A stretch of 64,000 bases of DNA from Chitinophaga sp. CF118 (GCF_900112615.1 NZ_FOMK01000003.1:868001-932000); one strand, 5' to 3'; numbered from the stretch's first letter, positions 1-8,849 are shown. Made by a program: numbers and translations. Notes: a model not told the origin generated them from the sequence alone.

Positions 1-260
1 ATTCAACCTTTGATGAGTATGTATATGATCTTACATTTATAAAACTGCGTGAAGTTTCCCTGGGATATCAGATCCCTCTTAAAGGCAATACCAAAAAATA
101 CATCAGGACTGCCACACTTTCACTGGTTGTGAGAAATGCACTGCTGTTATATGCACAAACAAAAGATCTGGATCCTGCAGAGGTTAGTTATATAAGTGGT
201 GAAAAGGGACAATTGCCGGGCACCCGGGGATTGGGTCTTAACCTGAAAGTAAGCTTCTAA
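1..260 (+). CDS. SusC/RagA TonB-linked outer membrane protein, C-terminal fragment
   Basis: The open frame from base 3 to the stop at 258-260 gives 85 residues and is cut by the window edge. It reads as the last beta strands of a SusC-type barrel: the segment with IKLREVSLGYQIP is the usual penultimate strand, ARNAL-like 'VVRNALLLYAQTKDLDPAE' follows, and the protein ends in LNLKVSF, an aromatic C-terminus typical of outer membrane barrels. The SusD-like gene begins 29 bp downstream, so this is the receptor half of a SusC/SusD glycan or peptide importer. The N-terminus, plug and any STN domain lie outside the window. Confidence 0.9.
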   Translation, partial: STFDEYVYDLTFIKLREVSLGYQIPLKGNTKKYIRTATLSLVVRNALLLYAQTKDLDPAEVSYISGEKGQLPGTRGLGLNLKVSF

Positions 261-289
261 TTATTGCTGACCGTAAAACTTAATTATCC

Positions 290-1711
290 ATGAGACAACA
301 TATAAAGAATATAATAAGTGCAGTGCCATTGGTGATCATGGTGGCGTCCTGCAATAAACTAAGTGATTTCGGAAATACAAACGTGGACCCGGGATCTACT
401 ACCACACCGCTGGTAGGCGCTTTGCTGACAAACGTTGAACAGAATCTTGGTGGCAGTTATGCTACCAGCACTTCGGGCGGGCTTTTCTGCCAGTATTTTT
501 CAGAAACGCAATATCCCGGTACAGGGCTTTACGCCAGTTCCAGCTTACAGGCTTCTTTTGCAGGCAATTATTCCTCCTACCTGGAAGATCTGCAAAATAT
601 TATTACTACCAATACCAGCAATAATGAGAATGCTGTGGCCCGGATACTGAAGTCTTATATTTATTGGAATCTTACAGACAGATGGGGCGACCTTCCTTAT
701 AGCGAAGCCCTGAAAGGTAACGGTACTCCGGTATATGATACCCAGGAGGAAATTTACAAAGGCTGCATTCAGGAACTCACAGACGCTATAGCACAATTCG
801 ATGCCGGTACTTCCCTTATTACAGGAGATATCATTTATAGCGGCGATGTTGCTTCATGGAAAAAACTGGCTAATTCTATAAGAATGCTGATGGCTTTACG
901 GCTCACTAAAAAATATCCAGCTGCTTCAGATTATGCTGCTACCCAGTTTAAAGCTGCATTAGCAGATGCTGCCGGATATATTACTTTAAATACAGAGAAT
1001 TTTTCTCTTACCTATCCGGGTGATGGCTATAAAAGCCCCTGGTATAGTTTGTATGATGGCCGTAAAGATGTTGGCGAAAGTGCAACAATGGTAAGTTTAC
1101 TGGGCTCTCTTAATGACAGCAGGCAGGATGCATATGGCAGCTCTACCACAGGAGTACCTTATGGATTGGAGCGTTCGGATATAGAAACATGGGCGAATGC
1201 CAATACCGGCTGGGCCCGCATATTGGCCGAAAGTTACAGACCTGCAGCGGGTGGTGTGGTTGTGTTGGTGACTGCCTCACAGATAGCATTTGCCAGAGCA
1301 GAAGCGGCAGACAGGGGCTGGACTACAGAAACTGCTCTTACATTGTATCAGGATGGTATCAATTTGTCTTTCGCGCAATGGGGCCTGAGCGCTCCGGCAG
1401 CTTCCTATTTCACACAATCTGCCGTTGCTTTCAGCGCAGCACAGGGAACTGGCGCCAATCTTCAACAGATCGCTATTCAAAGATATATTGCTACCTACCC
1501 TAATGGTAATGAAGGATGGGCTGAATGGAGAAGAACCGGATATCCCGCGCTGACTCCTGCTGTGGCGGCTACCAATACTTCGAAAGAAATTCCCAGGAGA
1601 TATACTTATGCATCTACTGAGTATAGCAGCAATAGTGTTAACGTAACAGCAGCTGCTGCCAGATTAAGCGGAGGGGATTCCCAGGATTCTAAAATATGGT
1701 GGGATCAGTAA
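290..1711 (+). CDS. SusD/RagB-like outer membrane lipoprotein (SusD-like_2 type)
   Basis: 473 aa. A lipoprotein signal ends at Cys21 (M-V-A-S-C). The opening after the lipobox, with N-x-DP then a 'TTPLVGALLTNVEQN' stretch, is characteristic of the SusD-like_2 subgroup rather than classical SusD. The middle part is rich in Trp/Tyr helices (YIYWNLTDRWGDLPYSEAL), consistent with the TPR-like scaffold. The C-terminus has the recurrent 'EGWAEWRRTGYP' motif seen in these proteins. SusD proteins sit on the cell surface as a lid on the SusC barrel and capture the ligand. It follows the SusC fragment by 29 bp and precedes a DUF1735-like lipoprotein by 19 bp, so the three form one operon. The substrate cannot be read from the sequence. 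Confidence 0.9.
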   Translation: MRQHIKNIISAVPLVIMVASCNKLSDFGNTNVDPGSTTTPLVGALLTNVEQNLGGSYATSTSGGLFCQYFSETQYPGTGLYASSSLQASFAGNYSSYLEDLQNIITTNTSNNENAVARILKSYIYWNLTDRWGDLPYSEALKGNGTPVYDTQEEIYKGCIQELTDAIAQFDAGTSLITGDIIYSGDVASWKKLANSIRMLMALRLTKKYPAASDYAATQFKAALADAAGYITLNTENFSLTYPGDGYKSPWYSLYDGRKDVGESATMVSLLGSLNDSRQDAYGSSTTGVPYGLERSDIETWANANTGWARILAESYRPAAGGVVVLVTASQIAFARAEAADRGWTTETALTLYQDGINLSFAQWGLSAPAASYFTQSAVAFSAAQGTGANLQQIAIQRYIATYPNGNEGWAEWRRTGYPALTPAVAATNTSKEIPRRYTYASTEYSSNSVNVTAAAARLSGGDSQDSKIWWDQ

Positions 1712-1730
1712 TCCTTTTATTTATCACTAA

Positions 1731-2675
1731 ATGAAGAAAATGATGAAACATAAATATATTAACATAACTGCTGTCTTTGTCCTGAGCGCTTTATTGCTCA
1801 CATCCTGCCTGAAGGATAATGTCAAAGATCTCGGAACAGAAGGGGACACATTCATAAAGTTCCTGGAAGCGCCACAGAACGCCCTTTATTTTACGCCTTT
1901 TACTACGGTTCAGACAATAGATCTGTTCAGCGTAAGAAAAGACCCTAATAGTTCACAAAGTCTGAAAACGAGTAGTGTTGTTAAGCTAACCAGCCTGCCG
2001 GCTCTGATCGATTCCTTTAATTCAGAGAACAGTACCGACTTTGAAATACTGCCAGATAGTATGTTTACTCTGAAGAACTCTGCTTTTGTAGCAAACAGTA
2101 CAGGATATGATCTTACATTCAGCTCCGGCGATTTTGCTAAAGAGTTCTCTATCGCATTGGATGGTTCAAAGTGGGATGTGAGCCATAAATATGCGCTGGC
2201 TTTCACATTATCAGTGTCTGGTACCGGTATCACAACTTTATCTGATCTTGATACCATCATGGTATTCCTGAGCGTAAAGAACAAATATGACGGTACGTAT
2301 ACTGCTACGGGATATCTGTATCATCCGGCATCGCCGCGTACACTCAGCGCTAACAAAGCTGTGACAACTGCAGGACCAAATAGTGTAACCGTTGCGGTAG
2401 GTGACCTGGGTACTTCAGGATATACGGCGCTTATCACGGTAGATGAAGCTACAAATGCTTTAACAATCACTGCCGCCGCAGGAGCCTCTGGCGCGCCATA
2501 TACCATGTTCTCCGATGGATTGCCAAATGCTAATCCCGGTTATACAGCTGCATGGGCCAGTTCCGCGCAATGTAATAATACATACGATCCGGCTACCGGA
2601 ACCTTTTATGTGAGATATGGATATCTGGGTGGTACCGGATGGCGTGTTATTGAGGAAATTCTTACTAAACAGTAA
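1731..2675 (+). CDS. DUF1735-like surface lipoprotein
   Basis: 314 aa. The signal peptide ends in L-L-L-T-S-C with lipid-anchor Cys26. The first half (about residues 35-190) resembles the DUF1735/BT_3987 N-terminal beta-sandwich: a strand with 'TVQTIDLFSVRKDP', then 'VKLTSLPALIDSFNSENSTDFEILPDSMFTL', a pattern typical of these surface glycan-binding lipoproteins. The second half begins 'YDGTYTATGYLYHP' and resembles the DUF4361-type C-terminal domain that often follows DUF1735. Third gene of the SusC-SusD operon, followed by a strong hairpin terminator 45 bp after the stop. A role as accessory glycan-binding protein is inferred from family and position. Confidence 0.75.
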   Translation: MKKMMKHKYINITAVFVLSALLLTSCLKDNVKDLGTEGDTFIKFLEAPQNALYFTPFTTVQTIDLFSVRKDPNSSQSLKTSSVVKLTSLPALIDSFNSENSTDFEILPDSMFTLKNSAFVANSTGYDLTFSSGDFAKEFSIALDGSKWDVSHKYALAFTLSVSGTGITTLSDLDTIMVFLSVKNKYDGTYTATGYLYHPASPRTLSANKAVTTAGPNSVTVAVGDLGTSGYTALITVDEATNALTITAAAGASGAPYTMFSDGLPNANPGYTAAWASSAQCNNTYDPATGTFYVRYGYLGGTGWRVIEEILTKQ

Positions 2676-2720
2676 CCAACCAACCATTATAATATACTAT
2701 CCGAAACCCTATCGAACAGT

Positions 2721-2753
2721 GAACGCCGTCCCGCAAAAGGTGGGACGGCGTTC
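2721..2753 (+). terminator. Rho-independent-like hairpin after SusC/SusD/DUF1735 operon
   Basis: A 12-bp perfect stem GAACGCCGTCCC (2721-2732) pairs with GGGACGGCGTTC (2742-2753) around a 9-nt loop. It lies 45 bp after the DUF1735-like stop. The T-tract that follows is short, so termination strength is uncertain. Confidence 0.75.
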
Positions 2754-2810
2754 TATTGCTTATGGAAATTCCATTATCTGGAAGATATTCCTGAAAGAAG
2801 AGTTTTTTCG

Positions 2811-2843
2811 ACTGTTTATTGTTGTAATTAGTTAATAAACAGT
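2811..2843 (+). promoter_or_regulatory. 10-bp inverted repeat upstream of the glycosyltransferase
   Basis: ACTGTTTATT (2811-2820) and AATAAACAGT (2834-2843) are perfect inverted arms separated by 13 nt, 59 bp before the start codon at 2903. The A/T-rich arms fit a protein-binding operator better than a terminator. No regulator gene is adjacent. Confidence 0.35.
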
Positions 2844-2902
2844 GTATTATGACAATGGCATCTATATGGTACTAATAGGATAGGAAGTTTAATTCCTACC
2901 TT

Positions 2903-4060
2903 ATGAAAATAGTACATATCATATTAGGAAAAGCTAACCCATTAGAAAAGAATGGGGTTAACTGCGTAGTAAATGAATTACTAACCAAGCAGGTGGAGTT
3001 CCGGATGGATGCCGAGCTATGGGGAATCACCTTCCACCCGGTAGATGATTATCCTGAGAGAAATTATAAGACTGTTCTGTTTAAGCAATCCATGTTGCCT
3101 TTTAATTTACCCGCAAAAATGAGGAAGGCCATTCTTCAACTAAAAGGACAAGCTGTTATTTTTCATATTCATGGTGGATTTGTTCCAGTATTCAGTCGTA
3201 TTACCCGGGCTTTGCACAAGGCAGGACTGCCTTTTGTGTTCACTCCGCATGGGAGTTATAATACACTGGCTATGCAGAGGAATAGTGGTATTAAACGTTT
3301 GTACCTGCGCTTTTTTGAAAAGCGTTTATTAAAGGATGCTATGAGGGTTCATTGCCTTGGAAATAGTGAGATGGAAGAGCTAAAACGTATCCTGCCTGGA
3401 GCAGAACCAACATTACTGCATTATGGATTTAACTCCGGACAAGATCCTTTTCTTCCAAGGCCCACGGATATTGGAAAGTTTATTGTAGGTTATTGTGGCG
3501 ATATTGATATTCATCCTAATGGATTGGATCTTTTGCTGGGTGCTTTCTCTGGTGTGCTAAACCGGAAACCGGATGCGGAAATGTGGATCATTGGCGACGG
3601 AAAAGAATTACCCCGGTTAAAAAGGATGATACACCACCTGAATATGGATCAGCATGTGCATTGTCTGGGAGCAAAATATGGGAGGGAAAAGTATGAGCTG
3701 TTATTGAAATGTACAGTATTTGTACACCCTTCGCGTAACGGAATATCAATGGAGTCTGCTCTGGAAGCGGCCTCTATGGGTATTCCCCTTGTGGTCAGCT
3801 GCGCTACCAATTTGAAAGAGCCAGTGTTGCGGTATGGAGCCGGGATTGTTATAAACAATAATGATGTATGGGAACTACGGCAGGCATTACTTGATATTAT
3901 GCTTCTTCCATCTGAAGAATACCTGGAAATGAGTAAAAATGCACATCGTATGTTGTTGCGCGACTTTAACTGGTGTAAGCTCCTGGAAGGCTTCAGTTCT
4001 ATGTACGAAACTCATGAAGGCCTGGATAGTTCTTATAATAAGTATGTACCTAACCGGTAG
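2903..4060 (+). CDS. Glycosyltransferase family 4 (GT-B fold)
   Basis: 385 aa. The N-terminus MKIVHIILGKANP with 'NGVNCVVNELLTKQ' is the acceptor-side Rossmann domain opening of GT4 enzymes. 'IFHIHGGFVPVFSRI' and 'VFTPHGSYN' are the usual His-Gly loops. The C-terminal domain shows 'FIVGYCGDIDIHPNGLDLLLGAF' and 'EMWIIGDGKELPRLK', the nucleotide-sugar-binding half. The donor motif region reads 'FVHPSRNGISMESALEAASMGIP': the second Glu of the EX7E motif (L-E-A) is present, while the first appears to be Gly, which is unusual. No signal peptide, so it is cytosolic, probably building a surface polysaccharide or glycolipid. It stands alone between two hairpins, so the product cannot be named. Confidence 0.85.
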   Translation: MKIVHIILGKANPLEKNGVNCVVNELLTKQVEFRMDAELWGITFHPVDDYPERNYKTVLFKQSMLPFNLPAKMRKAILQLKGQAVIFHIHGGFVPVFSRITRALHKAGLPFVFTPHGSYNTLAMQRNSGIKRLYLRFFEKRLLKDAMRVHCLGNSEMEELKRILPGAEPTLLHYGFNSGQDPFLPRPTDIGKFIVGYCGDIDIHPNGLDLLLGAFSGVLNRKPDAEMWIIGDGKELPRLKRMIHHLNMDQHVHCLGAKYGREKYELLLKCTVFVHPSRNGISMESALEAASMGIPLVVSCATNLKEPVLRYGAGIVINNNDVWELRQALLDIMLLPSEEYLEMSKNAHRMLLRDFNWCKLLEGFSSMYETHEGLDSSYNKYVPNR

Positions 4061-4197
4061 ATGTAATAATAATAAAAGCCTTCTGATACTTTCTCTGGTA
4101 AATACACTAATCACAAATTGTGATCCACAGCAACTAAGATATTTTAAGAAAATGGGTATAAATATTTTAAGTGTCGGGTAAATAATACAATAACAAA

Positions 4198-4260
4198 TTA
4201 AAGAAAGCTCAGCTATATTAAAGCAATACATTGACTTTAATATAGCTGAGCTTTCTTTAA
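4198..4260 (+). terminator. Very long perfect hairpin after the glycosyltransferase
   Basis: A perfect 26-bp stem (4198-4223 with 4235-4260) encloses an 11-nt loop. The stem carries the palindromic core AAAGCTCAGCTATA and ends in CTTTCTTTAA. It starts 137 bp after the stop at 4060. It could terminate transcription from either side, although the nearest gene on the right is co-directional. Confidence 0.65.
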
Positions 4261-4687
4261 AAATAAATCCTGTATTTCCCGAACAATGTAAGGTTACTTC
4301 CTGTTAAGAGTAATACTATAAGTTTATTGAATTTGCTTTAAAATAACCATGAATTAAAATGCTATACTACCCTCAAGGTTATAGCGGGAACAGGTCAGGC
4401 ATACTGCCTGAAGAATAACAAATATTTTACGGAAGTTAATGTAAAATTATTTTCAGATAAGGCATCACTATCTGACAGACTACTTATTGATATTCAAATT
4501 ACGAAAGAACAGTGAACATTTGAAACGCATAGCATTACTCATGCTATCTGTAGCTTCTTTTCTATGCAATGCTATGTATTCTTACATATTGTAGTGCAGT
4601 TACTATGAATCATAATTTCTTATTTAATAATGGCGGATACCGAAAAGCCAAAACAGAGTAGGTACAAAACAATCAAACTATATTTTT
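4261..4687. other. Gene-free AT-rich spacer before the PixA-like pair
   Basis: This 427-bp stretch has no credible reading frame. It contains small inverted motifs around 4525-4570, where ATAGCAT and ATGCTAT recur, and presumably holds the promoter of the PixA-like genes. I see no clear TTTG/TAnnTTTG promoter pair and nothing else identifiable. Confidence 0.5.
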
Positions 4688-5281
4688 ATGGCAGACGTAA
4701 GAACCAGTCCGGCAGCAAAAAAAGAGGCCGACTTAAAGGCCAGTATGGTCAGTATTGACATTCTTGTTGTCATTAATACGGATTATATCAAAGACTACTG
4801 TGTAAAGAATAATATACCGCCTCATCTGGACCCAAACAATCCATACGGTATAGATCATAGCAGTGAATTTATGATCTGCACAGGTGCCCGTGAAATATTC
4901 AGTGGCCAGGGAACAGGCGACTTATATTTCAGAGCTAATCCAGGGGATTCTGTTTCTTTCCGTGGTACATCTATTTATGCGAATTCTGATGATGCTGTTA
5001 TTCTATATGGTATCAAAAAATACGAAGGCGATGATGTATTCAACACTTTTGTAGTTAATAAGGTAAGAAGAAATGGTGCTGTAATACCGGATACCAGTAC
5101 TCCAAATGGTATTCCTGCATTACATACCCAAATTAGCTTCAATTCTTATACCTCTACAGTTAGCGGTTCAGGAGAAGAAGGGTTCAAGGTACAGTTTGGG
5201 TTATACGAACTGGATGCAAATGGACAAATTCAAAACCTGTACGGTTATTTTGATTGGGATCCAAGAATTAAAGTGTCTTAG
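4688..5281 (+). CDS. AidA/PixA-family inclusion body protein, copy 1
   Basis: 197 aa, no signal peptide. The core begins 'SIDILVVINTDYIKDYCVKNN', followed by 'GREIFSGQGTGDLYF'-like and 'GDSVSFRGTSIYANSDDAVILYGI', and ends 'NLYGYFDWDPRIKV'. This order (ILVVIDTDYI, G-QGTGDL, GDxxxFRxTS, AVxxY, YFxWDPxIxV) is the signature of the PixA/AidA family. PixA forms methionine-rich cytoplasmic inclusions in Xenorhabdus, and AidA is a quorum-regulated stress or virulence factor in Burkholderia. The molecular function is unknown even in those species. A paralogue follows 103 bp later, separated by a hairpin that may lower its expression. The start at 4688 is the first ATG before the conserved block; an extra 20-residue Ala/Lys-rich leader precedes the core. 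Confidence 0.85.
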   Translation: MADVRTSPAAKKEADLKASMVSIDILVVINTDYIKDYCVKNNIPPHLDPNNPYGIDHSSEFMICTGAREIFSGQGTGDLYFRANPGDSVSFRGTSIYANSDDAVILYGIKKYEGDDVFNTFVVNKVRRNGAVIPDTSTPNGIPALHTQISFNSYTSTVSGSGEEGFKVQFGLYELDANGQIQNLYGYFDWDPRIKVS

Positions 5282-5324
5282 GGTTTATAAGAAAATTCAC
5301 ATAATAAACCACGTTCGAAACTTT

Positions 5325-5356
5325 TTAAGCTTCAGGCCGGAAGGCTTGAAGCTTAA
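5325..5356 (+). terminator. Hairpin between the two PixA-like genes (attenuator or terminator)
   Basis: TTAAGCTTCAGGCC (5325-5338) pairs with GGCTTGAAGCTTAA (5343-5356) over 14 bp with one G-U pair and a GGAA tetraloop. It is 43 bp after the stop of copy 1 and 28 bp before the start of copy 2. Partial read-through would give unequal expression of the two paralogues. Confidence 0.65.
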
Positions 5357-5384
5357 TTATTCCCTAATTATAAAATATGTTTTT

Positions 5385-5927
5385 ATGGGTATAATGACAT
5401 CTAAAGCTTTTATTAATATTCTGGCAGTCATCGACGCAGACTATATCGTAAACCATTATGAGCCTAACAAAAATAGTAAGGTAGATCCTCAGCTTATAGA
5501 TAATACCTCTGAACGTTTGATCTGTGCTGGTTCCCGCGGTATTATCAGTGGGCAGGGAACTTCCGATTTAAGCTTTAAAGCGGTAAGTGGAGATTTCATT
5601 TCTTTCCGAGGCTTATCTACCAGTAATAATTCTGATGATGCGGTTATTATTTATAATATTCACCGGGAAAAAGGCGATCTGGTTTTCAAAAACTTTGTAC
5701 CTGATATGACAACAGTTAGTCAGGCTGTAATCCCCGACCCACAAATGCCCAACGGGTTGCCAGCCTTGTATGAACCTATCAGTTTCGCATCCTTCGACTC
5801 AAAGATCAGAAAGCGCGGTACTGAATCACTGTCTATTCAATTTGGAGTGTATATGTTAGAGAGTAATGGTCAAAAACAAAGTTTATATGGCTATTATGAA
5901 TGGAATACTAAAATAACAGTGGATTAG
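5385..5927 (+). CDS. AidA/PixA-family inclusion body protein, copy 2
   Basis: 180 aa from ATG 5385 (MGIMTSKAF); ATG 5394 is an equally possible start. An in-frame extension back to 5106 overlaps copy 1 in another frame and crosses the hairpin, so I discard it. The family core is intact: 'INILAVIDADYIVNHYEP', 'GIISGQGTSDLSF', 'GDFISFRGLSTSNNSDDAVIIYNI' and the ending 'LYGYYEWNTKITVD'. It matches copy 1 motif by motif, with clear divergence elsewhere, so this is an old duplication. The two proteins may be co-assembled or differentially expressed. There is no signal peptide, so it is cytoplasmic. Function beyond the family is unknown. Confidence 0.85.
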   Translation: MGIMTSKAFINILAVIDADYIVNHYEPNKNSKVDPQLIDNTSERLICAGSRGIISGQGTSDLSFKAVSGDFISFRGLSTSNNSDDAVIIYNIHREKGDLVFKNFVPDMTTVSQAVIPDPQMPNGLPALYEPISFASFDSKIRKRGTESLSIQFGVYMLESNGQKQSLYGYYEWNTKITVD

Positions 5928-5929
5928 CA

Positions 5930-6547
5930 TCAACACATACAATCCAGTTCACGTTTCAGATTCTCCCTTGCCTGCAGTTCATACTTATCATAAAAGGGCA
6001 TTGTTTTATAGATCCTTTCCATCTGTAAAAAATGATGCAATACTTTTTTCCTGCCGGGGTTATATACCAGATCCGGGTAAATGGAATATTCCTGCCGTAT
6101 TTGCATATAGTAATGCTCATACAAGGACCAGGAGTGACCTAAAATAGACAGGTCTGCATCTGTAAAGAGGTTTGTATCGGGATCATTACTGGATTGATGT
6201 GCTTTGGTCGCTATAATCTGTGCTTTACATTTTTCAATCTGCACTGAAGGAACAGAAAGAGTGATTAATCTTTTTTCTGCCAGTACAGCACTCTTCTCTT
6301 CATTATCCTTATTTAATACCGAGTATACAATGTCATGATAAAACACGGAAAACAATATGGTGTTCCAGTCCGAAATATCATGCCTGCATGCGGATAACTG
6401 TGTTACCAGGTTCTCCAGATGTGAAAGATTATGATAATGCCTGCTGCTGGAAGAATATGCTGCTTCAATTTCTTTCCAGCATTCATTAATATGCTGTTTG
6501 TTGTCTGTGTATTGCTTTAACAGCTCAGTATAAATTTCTTGTAGCAT
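5930..6547 (-). CDS. HD-domain metal-dependent phosphohydrolase-like protein (COG4339-like)
   Basis: 205 aa from ATG 6547. The frame stays open to 6598, but the 6547 start lies one base after the upstream stop codon, a typical translational-coupling arrangement. Residues 36-44 read R-H-Y-H-N-L-S-H-L, the N-terminal His motif of this family, and 'FYHDIVY' at 69-75 supplies the His71-Asp72 pair. 'FTDADLSILG' gives the later Asp. These are the expected metal ligands of the HD fold found in 'predicted metal-dependent HD superfamily phosphohydrolase' proteins. The substrate is unknown. It ends 2 bp from the convergent PixA-like gene and is probably cotranscribed with the DUF6985-like gene. Confidence 0.8.
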   Translation of the reverse strand: MLQEIYTELLKQYTDNKQHINECWKEIEAAYSSSSRHYHNLSHLENLVTQLSACRHDISDWNTILFSVFYHDIVYSVLNKDNEEKSAVLAEKRLITLSVPSVQIEKCKAQIIATKAHQSSNDPDTNLFTDADLSILGHSWSLYEHYYMQIRQEYSIYPDLVYNPGRKKVLHHFLQMERIYKTMPFYDKYELQARENLKRELDCMC

Positions 6548-6548
6548 A

Positions 6549-7103
6549 CTAAAACTTCGATAATAATTCGTCTTCTTCGTCGGGTTTATTCCATGCATCG
6601 GCTTCTGTTAAATGACCGTCTTCTCCACTCACCCTGGTAACTTTTTTTCCCTGACGGAATACAAGTTGAAGACCATGTTCATCATCCCATCCACAGCTGC
6701 ACGCTACTGAAATATAAATATCCTTATCGCGTCTGTGCCTTTTAGATATATAAATATCGGTTGGGTAAACAAATTTCCAGATGTCACTATTTTGGGTCAT
6801 GTTTGCCATTTCAGGGTCAATGCCATCATAGATTACCTCATCCATAAAATCTGTATAATTCTTATATACCAGATCAGTAACATTATTCAGGTCATCTATG
6901 GTTAAATGCAGGAAGTTCCGGAGCGCAGTATCAGCCTCTTCCAGATGTGCTTGAAAATCATCAGGAGTCCAATTCATAAATGTGATTGGCAATTTCTGAT
7001 TGTTAAAAAGTGGAATGGTTATTTCTTTACTTTTCCACCAGTCTTCATAAGTGTCGTCTTGCGTCAGTTGTCCAATAACCTGAGATGTTATTTGATTTCC
7101 CAT
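6549..7103 (-). CDS. DUF6985-like protein of unknown function
   Basis: 184 aa, acidic, no signal or membrane segment. The N-terminal half has 'ITIPLFNNQKLPITFMNW', and the C-terminal half ends with 'VACSCGWDDEHGLQLVFRQGKKVTRVSGEDGHLTEADAW'. The 'C-x-C-x-W-x-x-EHGLQ-x-V-F-x-x-G' signature recalls DUF6985-type proteins, which often occur among polymorphic-toxin immunity genes. No toxin gene is visible here. It is the first gene of a two-gene unit with the HD protein, separated by one base. The family call is tentative; the Cys pair could bind a metal. Confidence 0.6.
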   Translation of the reverse strand: MGNQITSQVIGQLTQDDTYEDWWKSKEITIPLFNNQKLPITFMNWTPDDFQAHLEEADTALRNFLHLTIDDLNNVTDLVYKNYTDFMDEVIYDGIDPEMANMTQNSDIWKFVYPTDIYISKRHRRDKDIYISVACSCGWDDEHGLQLVFRQGKKVTRVSGEDGHLTEADAWNKPDEEDELLSKF

Positions 7104-7198
7104 TTGTCCATTGAGGGTTTAAAAAAAGAATTATATGATTGGTGAATTTATATAATATTTTGGAATTGGGAGCCAATAAATTATTATATAACGCACAA

Positions 7199-7229
7199 AA
7201 TAGGGCGTATTTTTAAGATACGCCCTATT
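7199..7229 (-). terminator. Hairpin terminator after the GH71/99-like gene
   Basis: AATAGGGCGTAT (7199-7210) pairs with ATACGCCCTATT (7218-7229) across a 7-nt loop TTTTAAG. It lies 25 bp past the minus-strand stop at 7254. On the minus strand the stem is followed by TTTTGTGCG. Confidence 0.75.
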
Positions 7230-7253
7230 GTATTGATAATATATAATGTGATC

Positions 7254-8849
7254 TTAATTCTGCAAAATCCACTGACTACTTTCAAAATAATCAGGCACTG
7301 CAGTACATTGTGCCAGTCCGCTCTGGTTTTCAAGGTTTAGATAAGTACCCTGCCATTCATTTTTCAAACGGGTATTACCGTTATAGCTTTCCAGCTTCCA
7401 GTAACTGCTGTAATAGGTATCAGGTACTGCGCTACTTTCTGCATAGCTATACAAATGTTCTATGTTCAGGTAATGTCCGGTAGACAGGTTCTTAAACCGG
7501 ATATGACCATTTACCTGTTCCTGTACCCATTTGTATTGGTTGCCGGTATTGCCTGTGCTGTATTTTACCTGGCCGTTATCCTCATAGATATAGGTACTCA
7601 GCCATTTATTTTTGATATACACACCACCGGTTGGAGGATTGGTAGTACCGTCAATAGTGTTCAGCAGATTTTCTGCATTACTTACCTGTAAATTGGTAAG
7701 GTAAGTGAATACCTGGTTGAGTTGAGACTGTACGGTGCTATTACCACTATATTGTTTTCTATATTGATAAAGGCGGGATACCAGTTCCAGTTCATGTTGT
7801 CCGTAAGGAACACCTAGCTTTTGCTGCATCAGTGTTAAGAATGAATAACCATATTCCTGGGTAGGCTCTATGATTGTCCCTTCTCCATAATCATTCCATG
7901 TAGCAAACTGAATGATGTTTACAGCTGAATTGATAGCTTTATCCAGCATAGTAGAGAATGTAGATGTGCCATTAAATGGAATCTGCCAGGTAGGGCCATC
8001 AGCCCCGCCCGCAGCATAAAAGGAATTGAAGCCGGGGTATACTACGCCTACGGAAAGCGGAAAACGGCTGGTTTGTGTATAGTAATTATCTACAACAGAT
8101 GGGTGCGACTGATAGATCCAGGGAAATTCTCCGCCGGCATTATTGCTGCCTACTTCGTTTGTAAAGCCGAATAAAGGTAATACCTTAGGCTTCACAGTGA
8201 GGCCGCTCAAAATCTGATCCCATTCAGCTGGCTGGTGGAAAGTGATGGGTCCAAAGTTAAGCACTACCGGTATGTTGTTCGTTCTTAAGTAATTACTCTG
8301 GCCGAAATAATTGTTCTGCATATAAACAAAATCATCGTGCGCACCAGATGTTTGGCCAGCATCCCAGTTCCTGTCTTCATGAACAATAGAGAACTGTAAT
8401 CCTACAGAACCCAGTTTATTAATAAGGGCATTGGAATTGCTCAGATTGTCCGGATAGTCGTACCGCTGCCTGGTACCAGGCCAATCGATGAATACACCAT
8501 CAGCACCTGCGTACTTCATAAGTAATAACTGATACTCTATGATATCTGCATCGCCGGAAGCATAAGGGCCTGTCAGGGGATAATAGTAGGCCGCTATTTG
8601 TCTTTTGCCGTTTGTAATGATGTCCGGGTTCTGGGTATTCATTTTCCAATGGTATCCCCAGGCACCTCTGGAAGCAGGCGTTTCAAACCAGGGCATCCAG
8701 TGAATAAATACTTTTTTAGAAACTGTTTTGGGAACTGCGCTTACAGCAACCGTGGGTAATGGTAAAGAGGTATCCTCCTTTTTTAAATCGGATTTGTTGC
8801 ATGCAAGCAAAAAGAAGGCATAACAAAAAAGCCAGGCTAATTTTTTCAT
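7254..8849 (-). CDS. Glycoside hydrolase family 71/99-like lipoprotein with beta-trefoil-like tail
   Basis: 531 aa from ATG 8849, chosen because it starts directly at a lipoprotein signal (MKKLAWLF... F-L-L-A-C, Cys17); the frame is open to 8894. The catalytic-domain region (about 45-370) begins 'KKVFIHWMPWFETPA', passes 'GADGVFIDWPG' and 'FATWNDYGEGTIIEPT'. This pattern is typical of the GH71/GH99-like TIM barrel found in Bacteroidota proteins. The C-terminal 120 residues contain three related blocks with 'IKNKWLSTYIY', 'RFKNLSTGHYLNIE' and 'RLKNEWQGTYLNLE', resembling a ricin/fascin-like beta-trefoil that would bind carbohydrate. It would therefore be an anchored glycanase acting outside the cell. 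Specificity cannot be inferred. It forms a single-gene unit ending in a hairpin. Confidence 0.8.
   Translation of the reverse strand: MKKLAWLFCYAFFLLACNKSDLKKEDTSLPLPTVAVSAVPKTVSKKVFIHWMPWFETPASRGAWGYHWKMNTQNPDIITNGKRQIAAYYYPLTGPYASGDADIIEYQLLLMKYAGADGVFIDWPGTRQRYDYPDNLSNSNALINKLGSVGLQFSIVHEDRNWDAGQTSGAHDDFVYMQNNYFGQSNYLRTNNIPVVLNFGPITFHQPAEWDQILSGLTVKPKVLPLFGFTNEVGSNNAGGEFPWIYQSHPSVVDNYYTQTSRFPLSVGVVYPGFNSFYAAGGADGPTWQIPFNGTSTFSTMLDKAINSAVNIIQFATWNDYGEGTIIEPTQEYGYSFLTLMQQKLGVPYGQHELELVSRLYQYRKQYSGNSTVQSQLNQVFTYLTNLQVSNAENLLNTIDGTTNPPTGGVYIKNKWLSTYIYEDNGQVKYSTGNTGNQYKWVQEQVNGHIRFKNLSTGHYLNIEHLYSYAESSAVPDTYYSSYWKLESYNGNTRLKNEWQGTYLNLENQSGLAQCTAVPDYFESSQWILQN

Noticed and set aside
5106..5384. 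N-terminal extension of the second PixA-like protein
   Set aside because: It overlaps the first PixA-like gene in another frame and runs through the intergenic hairpin; the family core starts after 5385.
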